DNA from: Phycisphaerales bacterium
GTDB taxonomy: Bacteria > Planctomycetota > Phycisphaerae > UBA1845 > Fen-1342
Direction of reading: 5' to 3'
NCBI GenBank assembly: GCA_016710275.1
Contig: JADJXS010000001.1
Coordinates: 3,720,001-3,784,000, forward strand
Length of the DNA: 64,000 bases
The position numbers and the translations under genes were made by a program. This document shows positions 55,448-64,000 of the stretch, piece after piece. Within the stretch, counting starts at the first letter, position 1. The number at the start of each line of letters is the position of its first letter. Under the pieces are notes generated by a model. The model made no database searches, was not told the DNA's origin, and saw nothing but the letters and a program-made list of their open reading frames with translations.

Positions 55448-56049
55448 GCCGCAACTCCGAAAGGCCCCGGACAATCCTGATTCGCCCCGGCCCGAAAAAG
55501 CCCGCTGCGAATCCCATTCGCGATCATGACGGGCACCACCGCCGTCGGCGGTGGACTCACATGTCGCGGGGTCGGAAGACGCTGGACCGCCCAGTCCGGC
55601 GTCAAGGGGGCGAATTCTGAACGACGCGCCGGCACTTGTCCAGCACATTTTCCGGAATCGCTCCCGACCGATAACGGCCGCGGTGATGCAAAACGGAGAC
55701 TCTATCGGTCAATCCGATCGTTCCGCTTTCGCTCGTCTGGTGGGAGACCCCCGTCGCCCGCCCCCGCGGTGATGAGTAGTGATAGGCAGGCATTCGGCCG
55801 GATGGCAAGTCCTTTTATTTCTGATACTTGCGACCAGCATCACGTCCTTCCGAAGCCCTCACCCCCTGCCGCAGCCTCCCCGCTGCACGCTACCCGCCCG
55901 ACTCGGTCACGCCCGGGCAGTTTCTTCCAAATCGCGCTTGGCACGCCCCCTTCCTGCGGGTTCAATTCCGCCCAGCCGACCCCCGGCTTCGCGAGAAATT
56001 CTGGACAGGCAGCCTCCCGAAACCCGATCCTCTCGACGAGGAGCACCCC
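55448..56049. other. Divergent promoter region between the 3D-domain gene and tpiA
   Basis: About 600 bases that should hold promoters for both diverging genes. Open frames on either strand lack support; the tpiA frame continues upstream but the homology begins at 56050. No confident promoter was picked. Confidence 0.4.
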
Positions 56050-56841
56050 ATGCGTCGCAAGCTTGTCGCCGGCAATTGGAAGATGAATCTCAATCTCGTT
56101 TCCGCACGCGCGCTGGTCACCGCGCTCCGTGAACGGCTCAACAACCCGTCGTCGGCTGTCGATGTCGTCATCTGCCCACCCACCCTCTACCTCTTCCCGA
56201 TGGCCAAGTCACTGGACGGCAGTGGGATACAACTCGGGGCGCAGAATGTCTTCGAGGAACCCGACGGCGCCTACACAGGTGAAATCTCCGTCGCCATGCT
56301 GGCCGACGCCGGCGCCCGCTTCGTCATCCTCGGTCACTCGGAACGCCGGCACACCATCGGCCATCACGAGGATGACCGCATGATTTCGCGAAAGCTCCGT
56401 GCCGCCCGGGCCGGCAAGCTCATCCCAATCCTGTGCATTGGCGAGACGCTGTCCGAGCGCAAGGCCGGCCAGACCCTGGAGGTGCTCACCTTCCAGCTCG
56501 GCGCCGCGCTGATCGGCAGCGAATCCATCACCGCCGCCGAACTGGTCATCGCCTACGAACCGGTCTGGGCCATCGGCACCGGACAGAACGCCACACCCGC
56601 CCAGGCCCAGGACGCCCACGCCCACATCCGCCGCGAGCTTCGCCGCATCGTTGGTTCCGCCGCTGCGGATAATGTCCGCATCCTGTACGGCGGCAGCGTC
56701 AAGCCCGACAATGCCGCAGAAATCTTCGCTCAGCCGGATGTCGATGGCGGCCTCATCGGCGGAGCCAGCCTGTCGGCCGATTCCTTCGCGGCGATTGTCC
56801 GGGCGGCAGTACCCTCCGCCGAGCCGGCAGCCGCCCGCTGA
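56050..56841 (+). CDS. tpiA: Triosephosphate isomerase
   Basis: A 263-residue TIM barrel that interconverts dihydroxyacetone phosphate and glyceraldehyde 3-phosphate. It starts at ATG 56050 with GAGGAG upstream, at the typical beginning RRKLVAGNWKMN (catalytic N and K). Further motifs are GAQNV, AYTGEIS, VILGHSERR (catalytic His), IAYEPVWAIGTG (catalytic Glu in AYEPVWAIGTG) and LYGGSVKPDN, with GLIGGASL at the phosphate site. Length is normal (about 250). The gene is followed by deoC after 52 bases. Confidence 0.97.
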   Translation: MRRKLVAGNWKMNLNLVSARALVTALRERLNNPSSAVDVVICPPTLYLFPMAKSLDGSGIQLGAQNVFEEPDGAYTGEISVAMLADAGARFVILGHSERRHTIGHHEDDRMISRKLRAARAGKLIPILCIGETLSERKAGQTLEVLTFQLGAALIGSESITAAELVIAYEPVWAIGTGQNATPAQAQDAHAHIRRELRRIVGSAAADNVRILYGGSVKPDNAAEIFAQPDVDGGLIGGASLSADSFAAIVRAAVPSAEPAAAR

Positions 56842-56893
56842 TCCGGGCCGGTGTGTCCTCGCGAACCCGATTCGTCCGTCGTCGGAGCCTGTC

Positions 56894-57619
56894 ATGCCCG
56901 AAGCAACGCTCAACCCCCCGCTGCCAACCTCTCGCGCCGCCCTGGCGCGAATGATCGATCACACGATCCTGCGCCCGGACGCCACCCGCGACGCCATTCT
57001 GCGCCTCTGCGACGAGTGCATCGAACACGGCTTCGCGGCCGCCTGTGTGCAGCCTGTCTGGGTCGCCGCCTGTTCAACCCGGCTGGCCGGCTCACAAACG
57101 CTGGTCTGCACCGTGGTCGGCTTCCCCCATGGCGCGAACACCTCCCGCACCAAGGCACTCGAGGCCGCCGCGGCAGTCCGCGACGGCGCCCGCGAAGTGG
57201 ACATGGTGATCCATCACGGCGATTTGCTGGGTGCCGACCCCGGAGCCGTCGAACGGGACATTCGGGCGGTGGTCGAGAGCACGAAATCCGCCTGCGATGC
57301 GGCCCAGGTCAAGGTGATTATCGAGACCGCCCCGCTGCCTGACGACCGCATCATCGCTGCCTGCCGGGCGGCCGCGCTGGCCGGCGCGGACTTCGTCAAG
57401 ACTTCGACCGGCTTCCATGCCGCCGGCGGAGCAACCGAAAAGCACGTCGCCCTGCTCCGGTCACACAGCGCGTCGGCATCCCGTACGGGAGGGCGCATGC
57501 TGGTCAAGGCGTCGGGCGGAATCCGGGATTTTGAAGCCGCCCGCCGAATGCTCGCGGCTGGCGCGGATCGGCTTGGAACGTCCGCAAGTGTGTCGATTCT
57601 GGCGGGTTTGAGCGTGTAA
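56894..57619 (+). CDS. deoC: Deoxyribose-phosphate aldolase
   Basis: A 241-residue class I aldolase that splits 2-deoxyribose 5-phosphate into glyceraldehyde 3-phosphate and acetaldehyde. It starts at ATG 56894. Motifs are MIDHTILRPDAT, VGFPHGANTSRTKALEA, AREVDMVIHHG, KVIIETAPL and FVKTSTGF, where the Lys forms the Schiff base, then MLVKASGGIRDFE (proton-relay Lys) and RLGTSASV. It uses the triose phosphate that tpiA handles and lies 52 bases after it, so they probably share a transcript. Length is normal (about 220-250). Confidence 0.96.
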   Translation: MPEATLNPPLPTSRAALARMIDHTILRPDATRDAILRLCDECIEHGFAAACVQPVWVAACSTRLAGSQTLVCTVVGFPHGANTSRTKALEAAAAVRDGAREVDMVIHHGDLLGADPGAVERDIRAVVESTKSACDAAQVKVIIETAPLPDDRIIAACRAAALAGADFVKTSTGFHAAGGATEKHVALLRSHSASASRTGGRMLVKASGGIRDFEAARRMLAAGADRLGTSASVSILAGLSV

Positions 57620-57911
57620 TTGCGCCAGTCAGCAGCGCACCCCCCAAAAACCGCGCCGCCGACCCATGGTCGCCAGGAAGTGACAGTCCGCGCTCAAAGA
57701 GAAAAAACCGGCGCATTGGGCGTTTCTCCCGCACAAATCACATAGTAGTGGTAGACATTGCGCGACCTGACCGATAGTCTGAATAGGTCAGGGTTTAAGA
57801 GCGATCGAATCCCCGGAAGAACGGATGCCGCCAGTGCACCCACGAGCACGACGTCCGCGACCCGCGACGGCAAGGAAGCCGAGCGCGCCGGGTGAGAAGA
57901 AGGGAATCTTC

Positions 57912-58397
57912 ATGGCCGCCAACACCCGCAATTCCAAAGTGGTCGCCCTGCTGGTCGGTTCAATGACGTTCGGCGCGGCGCTGCTGTTGTGGCTTGAGCC
58001 GCGCGGACCGCGCTGGTCGGGCGGAGCGCCGCTCGTGGCGCAGCGCGGCCAGGCAATCGAAAGCGTCACGATCGAGTACGCCCGAGACGGCGACGCGGTT
58101 CCGCTTGCTGAATTCGCCTGCGCAGTCTTTCCGGATGGTTCCTGTCGCTGGGAACCGCGCGGGGGACATGTGCGGATGCTCGTGATTGGGTCCGCGGGCG
58201 CGGAGTTGCCGGCGGAGCAGGCCCGCAGCGTCCTGGCCGTGTTCGGCAGCATGAGCGACAACCACTCGCTCGACGTGCGCCCGAGCGCCGGGCGCATCCG
58301 CCTCGATCCGAATTCGGATCCCGCCCGCCGCTCCGACCTGCCGCGTCAGGCGCAGTCGCTGCGCGAGTTGCTGGCGCGCAAACAGTTCATCCGATAG
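57912..58397 (+). CDS. Small membrane-anchored protein of unknown function
   Basis: A 161-residue protein from ATG 57912, with GAAGGGA upstream. There is one N-terminal hydrophobic helix (VVALLVGSMTFGAALLLWLEP), then a soluble domain of about 130 residues (VAQRGQAIESVTIEYARDG, DGSCRWEPRGGHVRMLVIG, ELPAEQARSVLAVFGSMS). The family is not recognised. A 7-bp inverted repeat (CCTGACC...GGTCAGG, 57766-57792) lies in its upstream region. It precedes the kinase-phosphatase pair by about 135 bases and may belong to the same unit. Confidence 0.7.
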   Translation: MAANTRNSKVVALLVGSMTFGAALLLWLEPRGPRWSGGAPLVAQRGQAIESVTIEYARDGDAVPLAEFACAVFPDGSCRWEPRGGHVRMLVIGSAGAELPAEQARSVLAVFGSMSDNHSLDVRPSAGRIRLDPNSDPARRSDLPRQAQSLRELLARKQFIR

Positions 58398-58533
58398 CGT
58401 GAACGAATCCACCGGCGCCGGATCCGGCGTCGCGTCGCCCGTTTCGCTCTGTGCGAACGGCTCTGCCGCCGCCGCGCGCCGGCGTCTACAATGCGGGCAG
58501 GCTCCCAAAGCACCGTTACGGACTCCGGTATTG

Positions 58534-59430
58534 ATGAGAGCGCGGACCTTCGCCCAGCTTCCGGCCTTCGAGTTCGTCGATCGCCTCGGCAAGGGGGCGC
58601 ACGCCGTGATCTACCTCGCCGTTGAACGCAGCACGCGCACCCGGTTCGCGATCAAGCACATCGTCCGCCGCAAGGCGGAGGATGACCGCTTCCTGGAGCA
58701 GGCGCAGACCGAATACGAAGTCGCGCGGCAGTTTGAGCACCCCTATCTGCGGCGCTGTTTCGATATTGTTCGCGTGCGGAAGTGGCTGCGAACGCAGGAG
58801 CTGTTTCTCACCATGGAGTATGCCGAGGGAGAGACGCTCGAGAGCCAGTGCCCGGTGTCGATCGAAGGCATCGTTGCTCTCTTTGCGAAGGTCGCCGAGG
58901 GGCTGGGCGCGCTGCACAGGCTCGGCTACGCGCACGCCGACATGAAGCCCAACAACATCATCCTCACCCGCGACGGCGGGCTGAAGATCATTGATTTCGG
59001 CCAGAGCTGCCCGCTGGGGACGCGCAAGACGCGCGTGCAGGGCACGCCTGACTACATGGCGCCGGAGCAGGTGTGGCGGCGCGAGATTGATCAGCGCACC
59101 GACGTCTTCAACCTCGGGGCGACGATGTACTGGGTCGTGACCGGAAAAGCGTTCCGCACGCAGATGCAAACCGCGCCCACCGGTTCGAAGATGATCGAGC
59201 TGGAAGCGCGGGTGGACAACGCCCCGCCTCACGAGTTGAACCCGCGCGTGCCCGTCGCCCTGTCCAAGCTCATCAGCGAGTGCGTCGAGACCGCGCCGGA
59301 CCGCCGCCCGCGCGACATGCGCGACGTCGTGTCGCGCCTGGAGACCATTCAACTGCTGCTGGCCAAGCGCGCCGCCGCGGACCGCGGCGCCGACGCCGGG
59401 TCTCCGAAAACAGGGCAGGCACGACCATGA
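58534..59430 (+). CDS. Soluble Ser/Thr protein kinase (non-RD type)
   Basis: A 298-residue kinase starting at ATG 58534; an in-frame GTG at 58399 is also possible but adds an unrelated Ala/Arg stretch. Features: glycine loop VDRLGKGAHAVIY, Lys41 in FAIKHIV, catalytic loop YAHADMKPNN (HAD instead of HRD, so D136 is kept but Arg is missing), DFG at 154-156 and the segment GTPDYMAPEQVW. The lobe ends at about residue 270. No membrane helix or sensor domain is present. The gene overlaps the phosphatase gene by ATGA, suggesting the two act on the same substrate in opposite directions. Confidence 0.88.
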   Translation: MRARTFAQLPAFEFVDRLGKGAHAVIYLAVERSTRTRFAIKHIVRRKAEDDRFLEQAQTEYEVARQFEHPYLRRCFDIVRVRKWLRTQELFLTMEYAEGETLESQCPVSIEGIVALFAKVAEGLGALHRLGYAHADMKPNNIILTRDGGLKIIDFGQSCPLGTRKTRVQGTPDYMAPEQVWRREIDQRTDVFNLGATMYWVVTGKAFRTQMQTAPTGSKMIELEARVDNAPPHELNPRVPVALSKLISECVETAPDRRPRDMRDVVSRLETIQLLLAKRAAADRGADAGSPKTGQARP

Positions 59431-60317
59431 AGCCCCTCAGCGAAGGAAGCTCCGCTTTGACGCCGATTACCGACGCCGCCCGGGCGCTGGACGTGATCCG
59501 CGAGGCCACCGAGCTGGTCCGCGACGATCCCGGCCGACGCGGCTCGCTGCTGTCTTTCGGCAGCGCCGGGCAGGTCGTGATGACCGGCGATCTGCACGGG
59601 AACCTGGGGAATCTCGCGAAATTGCAACGGTACTGCGCCCTGGAGCGCAGCCCCGGGCGCTATGTCATTCTGCATGAGCTGATTCACTCCGAGCCGTCGC
59701 GCCCGCAGGAGCCCGACCTCTCCATCGATCTGCTGCTCACCGCGCTGGAGTGGAAGTGCCGCTTCCCCGACAACGTCTTTTTTCTGCAGAGCAACCACGA
59801 GCTGTCGCAGGCGCTGGGCTTCGAAATCACCAAGGGCGGGCGCAGTGTGCTGCATGACTTCGAGCGCGGGCTGGAGATGCGCTTCGGGCGGGACGCGGGG
59901 CGCGTGCTCGAAGCGGTCAATGACTACATCCTGGCGCTGCCGCTGGCGGCGCGGACCGCCTCGGGCGTCTTCATGGCCCACAGCCTGCCCGACCCGCTGC
60001 GCATCGACGCCTTCGACGCCGGCATCTTCGACCGCCTGCCGACCGCGGCGGACCTCGAGCCGGGCGGACCGGGCCATGCGCTGGTGTGGGGCCGTTTTCA
60101 CACCCCGCGCGACGTGGATGCCTTCGCGCGGCTGGTCAGCGCGGAGCACCTGATCGTCGGGCATACGCCGCAGGAACAGGGCCACACCGTGATCGGCCGG
60201 CTGATCATCCTGGCCAGCGACCACAATCACGGCGTCTTTCTGCCGATCGACCTGGCCAAGCGCTACACGACCGCGCAGCTCGAAGCCGCGATTCGCAAGT
60301 TCGTCAGCGTCGAGTGA
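59427..60317 (+). CDS. Calcineurin-like metallophosphatase (PPP type), partner of the kinase
   Basis: A 296-residue protein from ATG 59427, inside the kinase stop codon. It shows PPP-type metal sites: GDLHGN (D55, H57, N59), SNHEL (N123, H124, E125), a histidine in FMAHSLPDP and VGHTPQEQG. The middle GDxxDRG is not clear (a HELIHSE at 83-89 takes its place), so it is a divergent member. The usual product is a protein Ser/Thr phosphatase; sequence alone does not exclude another phosphoester. Its translation is coupled to the kinase. Confidence 0.82.
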   Translation: MKPLSEGSSALTPITDAARALDVIREATELVRDDPGRRGSLLSFGSAGQVVMTGDLHGNLGNLAKLQRYCALERSPGRYVILHELIHSEPSRPQEPDLSIDLLLTALEWKCRFPDNVFFLQSNHELSQALGFEITKGGRSVLHDFERGLEMRFGRDAGRVLEAVNDYILALPLAARTASGVFMAHSLPDPLRIDAFDAGIFDRLPTAADLEPGGPGHALVWGRFHTPRDVDAFARLVSAEHLIVGHTPQEQGHTVIGRLIILASDHNHGVFLPIDLAKRYTTAQLEAAIRKFVSVE

Positions 60318-60367
60318 CGACCGGCGTCGCTCCGCGTGTTCGACCCGAAGCGGACCGGAGGCGCCTC

Positions 60368-61903
60368 ATGAAACTCCATCCAGTCGTCGGCTGCGCCGCG
60401 CTCCTCGCGGTCATCGCGCTCCCCTTCGCGATCCCGCCCTTCGGCACGCTCCCGCTGTCTCCGGCCGCCCATGCCGCTCCGCGCATGGACGAAGTCGGCG
60501 CCGATGACGCGGACGAGGCCGGCGAAATCGCCGCGGACAGCGCCGGCGAAGCCGCTGCTACGACCGCCCCGGCCCGTCCCACCCGCCGCGAGGTCCGCGA
60601 GCGATGCGCGTTGTTTGACGAGATCTGGGGGGAATTGTCGCGACATGACGCCTTCTTCGACCCGAAATCGCCCGACATGCGCACGCTCCGCTCGCAGACC
60701 CGCGAGCGCCTGGCGCGAATGCCGGACGAGACCGAACGGCTCCGCGAACTGGTGCGCGTGGTCAGCCGCCTCGGTGACGGCCACGTGCACCTGACCACCC
60801 GCTGGTTCATGCCGGATAAGCCGCCCCCGCCGCTGCCGCTGGCGGGCAAGGAGCCGCTCTACCGCCCGAAGCTGGCGCGGATCGGCTTTCAGCGCGACCA
60901 TTACGTCCGTCACACATTCGCGGATGAACCGGGTGCGGACGGCAAGCCGCGCGTCGAGTACTGCCGGCTGCGCCTGATCGACGGCGCGCTGGTCACGCAC
61001 GGCAGCGGCTGGTCGCTGCTGAACGGTCTCAAGGACAGCGAGGTGGAGCTGGAACTGGAGCGCAAGGACGGGCGCTCTTTTTCCGTGCGGCTGAAGCGCA
61101 CCGAGCCGGTCGTACCGCCGACACGCTACGGGCCGACCAGCCGGGCGGTCGTCCGAGACAAGGAGGGCCGCGAGACCGAGAAGGAGGTCGAGGTCGTCGT
61201 CCGCTCGCGCCGGATCGACGACAACATCGGCCACATCCGCATCGAGCACCTGGTCACGCAGCAGGTCGTGGCGGATTTCGACGCGGCGCTGAATGAGCTG
61301 ATGGACACGCGCGGCCTGATCCTCGATCTGCGCGGCACCGGCGGCGGTTATCCGTGGATCATGCTGCCGATCGCGGGCCGCTTCTTCTCCGAGGAGAAGC
61401 GCGTCTGCACATTTGACGGACGCTCGCCGCTGATCGCGTCGCTGGTGCGCGGGATGGGCGGAAGCGTTGCGCCCACCGGCAAAACGTACACGGGCGAGCT
61501 GGTCGTGCTGATCGACGACGGCACCGGCTCCATGTCGGAAGGGCTGTCGTTCTCGCTGGGCGACACCGGGCGGGCGCTGCTGATCGGCCGCCCCACCAAG
61601 GGCCTCAACGCCGCCATCCGCAACACCACGCTCTCCAACGGCATGGTGCTGTGGCATAGCTGGGTGCGCGTCTCGCGGCTCGACGGCGAGCACTACCAGG
61701 GCGTCGGCGTGCAGCCGCACGAACTGGTGTGCCTCGATCCCGCCGAAGCGCTGGAGATGGGGGTGGCGGCGGCTCAGAAACGTGAGCGGGCGATGCAGGA
61801 CGAGCACGCCCTGCGCCGGCTGCGTGAGCGGATCGACGCACGCCGGACTGCCGCACCTGAAGAAACCGCCGCGCCGCAGGAGAGCGCCGCGCCGGGCCGC
61901 TGA
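60368..61903 (+). CDS. S41-type (tail-specific/C-terminal processing) protease
   Basis: A 511-residue secreted protein starting at ATG 60368 (signal peptide: VVGCAALLAVIALPFAIPPFG). After an Asp/Ala-rich linker there is a helical part (FDEIWGELSRHDAFFDP, LVRVVSRLGDGHVHL, as in S41 N-termini), then the peptidase fold: IGHIRIEHLV, GLILDLRGTGGGYPWIM, ELVVLIDDGTGSMSEGLSFSL (Ser nucleophile in GSMSEG) and IGRPTKGLNA (catalytic Lys). C-terminal 40 residues are Ala/Arg/Glu-rich. No PDZ domain is obvious. The substrate is unknown. It follows the phosphatase gene by 50 bases. Confidence 0.85.
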   Translation: MKLHPVVGCAALLAVIALPFAIPPFGTLPLSPAAHAAPRMDEVGADDADEAGEIAADSAGEAAATTAPARPTRREVRERCALFDEIWGELSRHDAFFDPKSPDMRTLRSQTRERLARMPDETERLRELVRVVSRLGDGHVHLTTRWFMPDKPPPPLPLAGKEPLYRPKLARIGFQRDHYVRHTFADEPGADGKPRVEYCRLRLIDGALVTHGSGWSLLNGLKDSEVELELERKDGRSFSVRLKRTEPVVPPTRYGPTSRAVVRDKEGRETEKEVEVVVRSRRIDDNIGHIRIEHLVTQQVVADFDAALNELMDTRGLILDLRGTGGGYPWIMLPIAGRFFSEEKRVCTFDGRSPLIASLVRGMGGSVAPTGKTYTGELVVLIDDGTGSMSEGLSFSLGDTGRALLIGRPTKGLNAAIRNTTLSNGMVLWHSWVRVSRLDGEHYQGVGVQPHELVCLDPAEALEMGVAAAQKRERAMQDEHALRRLRERIDARRTAAPEETAAPQESAAPGR

Positions 61904-61921
61904 CGGTTTACAATCGCGGGA

Positions 61922-62503
61922 ATGACCGCCGCCCTTTCCACTCCGCCCCGCGGCCGCATTGAGGTCATCTGCGGCTGCATGTTCGCCGGCAAGACCGCGC
62001 TGCTGATCTCGCGGCTGATCGAAGCGCGGGCCGCCGGGGGCCGCGTGCGGGCGTTCAAGCATTCGCTCGATACGCGCTACGACGTAACCCGCCTCGCCAC
62101 GCACGACGGCCGCACCTTCGACGCGCTTCCCGCCGCCGATGCCGCCGCCATCCTGCGCTTGCGCGGCGATGCGGACGTCATCGGCATCGACGAGGCGCAG
62201 TTCTTCGGCCGCGGGCTGGTCCCGGCCTGCGAAGCGCTGCGCGACGCGGGCGTGCGCGTGATCCTGGCGGGCATTCACAACGACGCCTGGGGGCGGCCGT
62301 TTCCTCCGTTCCCGCAATTGGAACCGCTGCAGGCCTGTCGCGACGTGCTGCGGGCGGCCTGTCGCGCCTGCGGCGCGCCGGGTGAGTATTCGCAGCGGCT
62401 GGCGCCGGTCACGGATGAGTTCATGGTCGGCGGTGTAGGCGAATACGAACCGCGCTGCGCCACCTGCTTCGAGCCGCTGCCCGAGCCGCCGCCCGCATAT
62501 TGA
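61922..62503 (+). CDS. tdk: Thymidine kinase (type II)
   Basis: A 193-residue enzyme that phosphorylates thymidine with ATP (salvage). P-loop GCMFAGKTALLISRL is near residue 18-32, the D/E motif GIDEAQFF marks the Mg site, and the lasso region IHNDAWGRPF is present. A zinc ribbon is formed by CRAC...CATC in the C-terminal third, with EYSQRLAP before the second pair. Length is normal (about 190). It starts at ATG 61922, 18 bases after the protease stop. It fits with deoC in deoxynucleoside metabolism. Confidence 0.95.
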   Translation: MTAALSTPPRGRIEVICGCMFAGKTALLISRLIEARAAGGRVRAFKHSLDTRYDVTRLATHDGRTFDALPAADAAAILRLRGDADVIGIDEAQFFGRGLVPACEALRDAGVRVILAGIHNDAWGRPFPPFPQLEPLQACRDVLRAACRACGAPGEYSQRLAPVTDEFMVGGVGEYEPRCATCFEPLPEPPPAY

Positions 62504-62552
62504 ATGGACGCCGCCAGAATCCGCCCGGCCGCGGGCAATCGGAGAGCCACCC

Positions 62553-62840
62553 GTGCTGCTCAAGCACCGCGACAATCACGCGATCGACCTGACGCTTTCG
62601 CTGGACCAGATCAAGACAATCTACCGGGCGCTCTTTCTCCAATTGCGGGCCGCCGACGCCGAGGAGTTTGACGCGCTGGATGAGGGGGACATGCTGATGA
62701 CGCTGCAGCGTTTTCTTCAGCAGCGCGCCGCCGACGCGGGCGTGGACGTGGCCGATCACAGCGCCTGGGATCGATTCATCGGCGTGCGCAATGCCCCGGG
62801 TTGCGCGAAGCGCGCGGCCGATCGGGGTCGCCCGGCATGA
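62553..62840 (+). CDS. Small protein of unknown function
   Basis: A 95-residue protein from GTG 62553 with GGAGAG about 9 bases upstream. It is predicted helical and acidic (LDQIKTIYRALFLQLRAADAEEFDALDEGDMLMTLQRFL) with a basic end. No family recognised. It lies between tdk and coaD; its stop overlaps an in-frame ATG of coaD at 62837. Confidence 0.6.
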   Translation: MLLKHRDNHAIDLTLSLDQIKTIYRALFLQLRAADAEEFDALDEGDMLMTLQRFLQQRAADAGVDVADHSAWDRFIGVRNAPGCAKRAADRGRPA

Positions 62841-62878
62841 CGCCGCGTCGACCGACTGCGCCGACTTCCGGAGATCGC

Positions 62879-63433
62879 ATGCCGCACCGCCGCCCCATTA
62901 CCGCCGTCTTTCCCGGCTCGTTCGATCCGGTCACCAACGGCCATCTCGACATCATCCGCCGCGCCGCGCGGCTCTTCAACCGGCTGATCGTCGGGATCGG
63001 CCTGAACCCCGGCAAAGCGCCGATGTTCTCGCAGGCCGAGCGCCGCGCGCTGATCGAGCCGCACCTCGCCGGATTGAAGAATGTGTCGGTCCGCGTGTAC
63101 ACCGGCCTGACGATCGACTTTGTGAAACAGTGCGGCGGCGACGTGCTGCTGCGCGGCATCCGCGACCTCGGCGACCTCAGCGATGAGCTGCAGCAGGCCA
63201 GCGTGAATCAGCTTGTGGGCGGCATCGAGACCGTGTTTCTGCCGACCAGCGACCAATACGTGCTCACGTCCAGCACCTACATCAAGCAGATTTATGAGAT
63301 GGGCGGCAGCGACCCGCGCCGCGTGCGGCAGCTTGTGCCGCAGAATGTGGCCGAAGCGCTGCGCGAAAAGCTTGCTCCCGTGCGTCGGCTGGCGCCCGCC
63401 AGGCCGAAGCGGGCCGCGCGATCCCGCGAATAA
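62879..63433 (+). CDS. coaD: Phosphopantetheine adenylyltransferase
   Basis: A 184-residue enzyme of coenzyme A synthesis (ATP plus 4'-phosphopantetheine to dephospho-CoA). Motifs: TAVFPGSFDPVTNGHLDIIRRAARLF (TxGH-type nucleotide-binding loop), LLRGIRDLGDLSDELQQASVNQ and SSTYIKQI (ISSTxIR). The C-terminal 25 residues (VRRLAPARPKRAARSRE) extend past the usual 160. The start is ATG 62879 with GGAG 8 bases ahead; ATG 62837, overlapping the upstream stop, is possible. A hairpin follows at 63437. Confidence 0.96.
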   Translation: MPHRRPITAVFPGSFDPVTNGHLDIIRRAARLFNRLIVGIGLNPGKAPMFSQAERRALIEPHLAGLKNVSVRVYTGLTIDFVKQCGGDVLLRGIRDLGDLSDELQQASVNQLVGGIETVFLPTSDQYVLTSSTYIKQIYEMGGSDPRRVRQLVPQNVAEALREKLAPVRRLAPARPKRAARSRE

Positions 63434-63436
63434 ACA

Positions 63437-63474
63437 GACGAAGGACCGCCCATCAGCCGGGTCGGCCCTTCGTC
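63437..63474 (+). terminator. Hairpin after coaD, probable terminator
   Basis: GACGAAGG at 63437-63444 pairs with CCTTCGTC at 63467-63474, with one internal mismatch and three more pairs. It begins 4 bases after the coaD stop. It is followed by a pyrimidine-rich stretch (ACCTCTCTCC) rather than a T-run. Confidence 0.55.
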
Positions 63475-63894
63475 ACCTCTCTCCTCCGGCGGGTGTAACC
63501 GCCCGCTCGGCATCCATTTCACGAGTTCGGACCCGACGGCTGACGGCTCCGGTTCGGGATCGATCACGATACCGAATCAGCCGGCTCGAATTCTCCCATA
63601 AGCTCTTATTCCACGGTTCGCAGATAATTCCATAAGAACATTTATCAAAAATGGTTATGGACACAATCGAACGCCGAGTTCGAGCACTGCGATCACACGA
63701 TAGGCCCATTGGCGACCGGGAGCAGTTCCAATTGTGGGTGAATGCCGCTATTATGGGTGCCTGGCCGCAGCCTCTTGGCGGGGGTTGAGCTATACTGACG
63801 GCCCAGCGTCAGTCCCGCCGCCGGCGAGCGGCACAGGGGTCGCCCCAACCCCTGCTGGGACACGCGCGAACTCGGGTTGCGGAAAGAGGCACTC
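63475..63894. other. Upstream region of the last gene
   Basis: About 420 bases without a gene and lower GC than the flanks; two short open frames look like chance. It contains a T/A-rich core near 63605-63660 and the possible promoter elements described separately. Confidence 0.4.
63726..63813 (+). promoter_or_regulatory. Candidate promoter and palindrome before the last gene
   Basis: TTCCAA and TATTAT are separated by 17 bases (63726-63754), a weak match to a sigma-70 promoter. TATACT at 63791-63796 overlaps a 7-bp inverted repeat (ACTGACG...CGTCAGT, 63794-63813) that could be an operator. Confidence 0.3.
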
Positions 63895-64000
63895 ATGCGA
63901 CTTGCGACCATTGTCCTGGCTATGGCTATCGCTGCGCCCTGCTGGGCACAGGGTGTGGCGATGCGCTACCTGCAGCAGCCGACCAACACGCCGGCCGGGC
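63895..64000 (+). CDS. Start of a secreted protein, runs off the window
   Basis: ATG 63895 with GAAAGAGG upstream. The first 20 residues are a signal peptide (RLATIVLAMAIAAPCWAQ) and the rest (GVAMRYLQQPTNTPAG) is too short to identify. Confidence 0.65.
   Translation, partial: MRLATIVLAMAIAAPCWAQGVAMRYLQQPTNTPAG

Noticed and set aside
58399..58533. GTG start giving a 45-residue N-terminal extension of the kinase
   Set aside because: The extension is Ala/Arg/Gly-rich and unrelated to the kinase fold, and the fold begins right after ATG 58534.
1..64000. tRNA or rRNA genes
   Set aside because: No cloverleaf with CCA-adjacent stem or rRNA-like conserved stretch was noticed in the gaps; a covariance search was not possible.

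Overview
This is a GC-rich stretch of a bacterial chromosome, most likely from a planctomycete (Planctomycetota, perhaps of the Phycisphaerae kind). The reasons are the long secreted proteins with dockerin-like FDIDPFV tails, paired PEP-CTERM proteins, an ECF sigma factor beside a kinase with WD40-like repeats, a run of large prepilin-like proteins, and LeuRS and ribosomal protein S2 with lineage-style insertions or tails. No rRNA, tRNA or CRISPR array was recognised. The taxon is inferred from gene style only.

Layout. 1-9,242 (minus strand): a type II secretion or type IV pilus-like operon, gspE then gspF then five prepilin-like genes, the last running off the window. 9,360-10,460: a lone UPF0229/YeaH-type VWA protein. 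10,652-20,357: a 2,377-residue cysteine-rich secreted protein built of DUF11-like modules and a PKD plus LVIVD-repeat protein, each followed by a clear intrinsic terminator. 20,953-24,539: fliS and an unusually long fliD. 24,641-29,160: an accessory island with a gene remnant, vsr, an EcoRII-type endonuclease split by an amber codon, a frameshifted HNH endonuclease, a REP-associated transposase flanked by inverted palindromic repeats, and an IS5-type element inserted into one of those repeats. No DNA methyltransferase is present. 29,168-31,419: lpdA and a small lipoprotein.

31,522-39,062: two secreted proteins with dockerin-like tails, bracketed by copies of a dispersed repeat. The first, a beta-helix/propeller protein, is cut by an IS630 element at a TA target. 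39,261-48,457: housekeeping genes ribE-pdxA, rpsB-tsf, a SurA/PpiD-like protein and leuS. 48,938-50,582: two paralogous PEP-CTERM proteins. 50,771-54,795: an ECF sigma factor and a membrane Ser/Thr kinase with a zinc-binding N-terminus and repeat-rich C-terminus, carrying an apparent one-base deletion. 54,764-63,433: a 3D-domain protein, tpiA, deoC, a small membrane protein, a kinase-phosphatase pair overlapping by ATGA, an S41 protease, thymidine kinase, a small unknown protein and coaD. A secreted protein begins at the right edge.

The most notable features are the decaying restriction cassette, the nested mobile elements and REP-like palindromes, the IS630 insertion that keeps both gene halves in one frame, and the translationally coupled kinase and phosphatase. 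All functions are inferred by reading the sequence; no database search was run.
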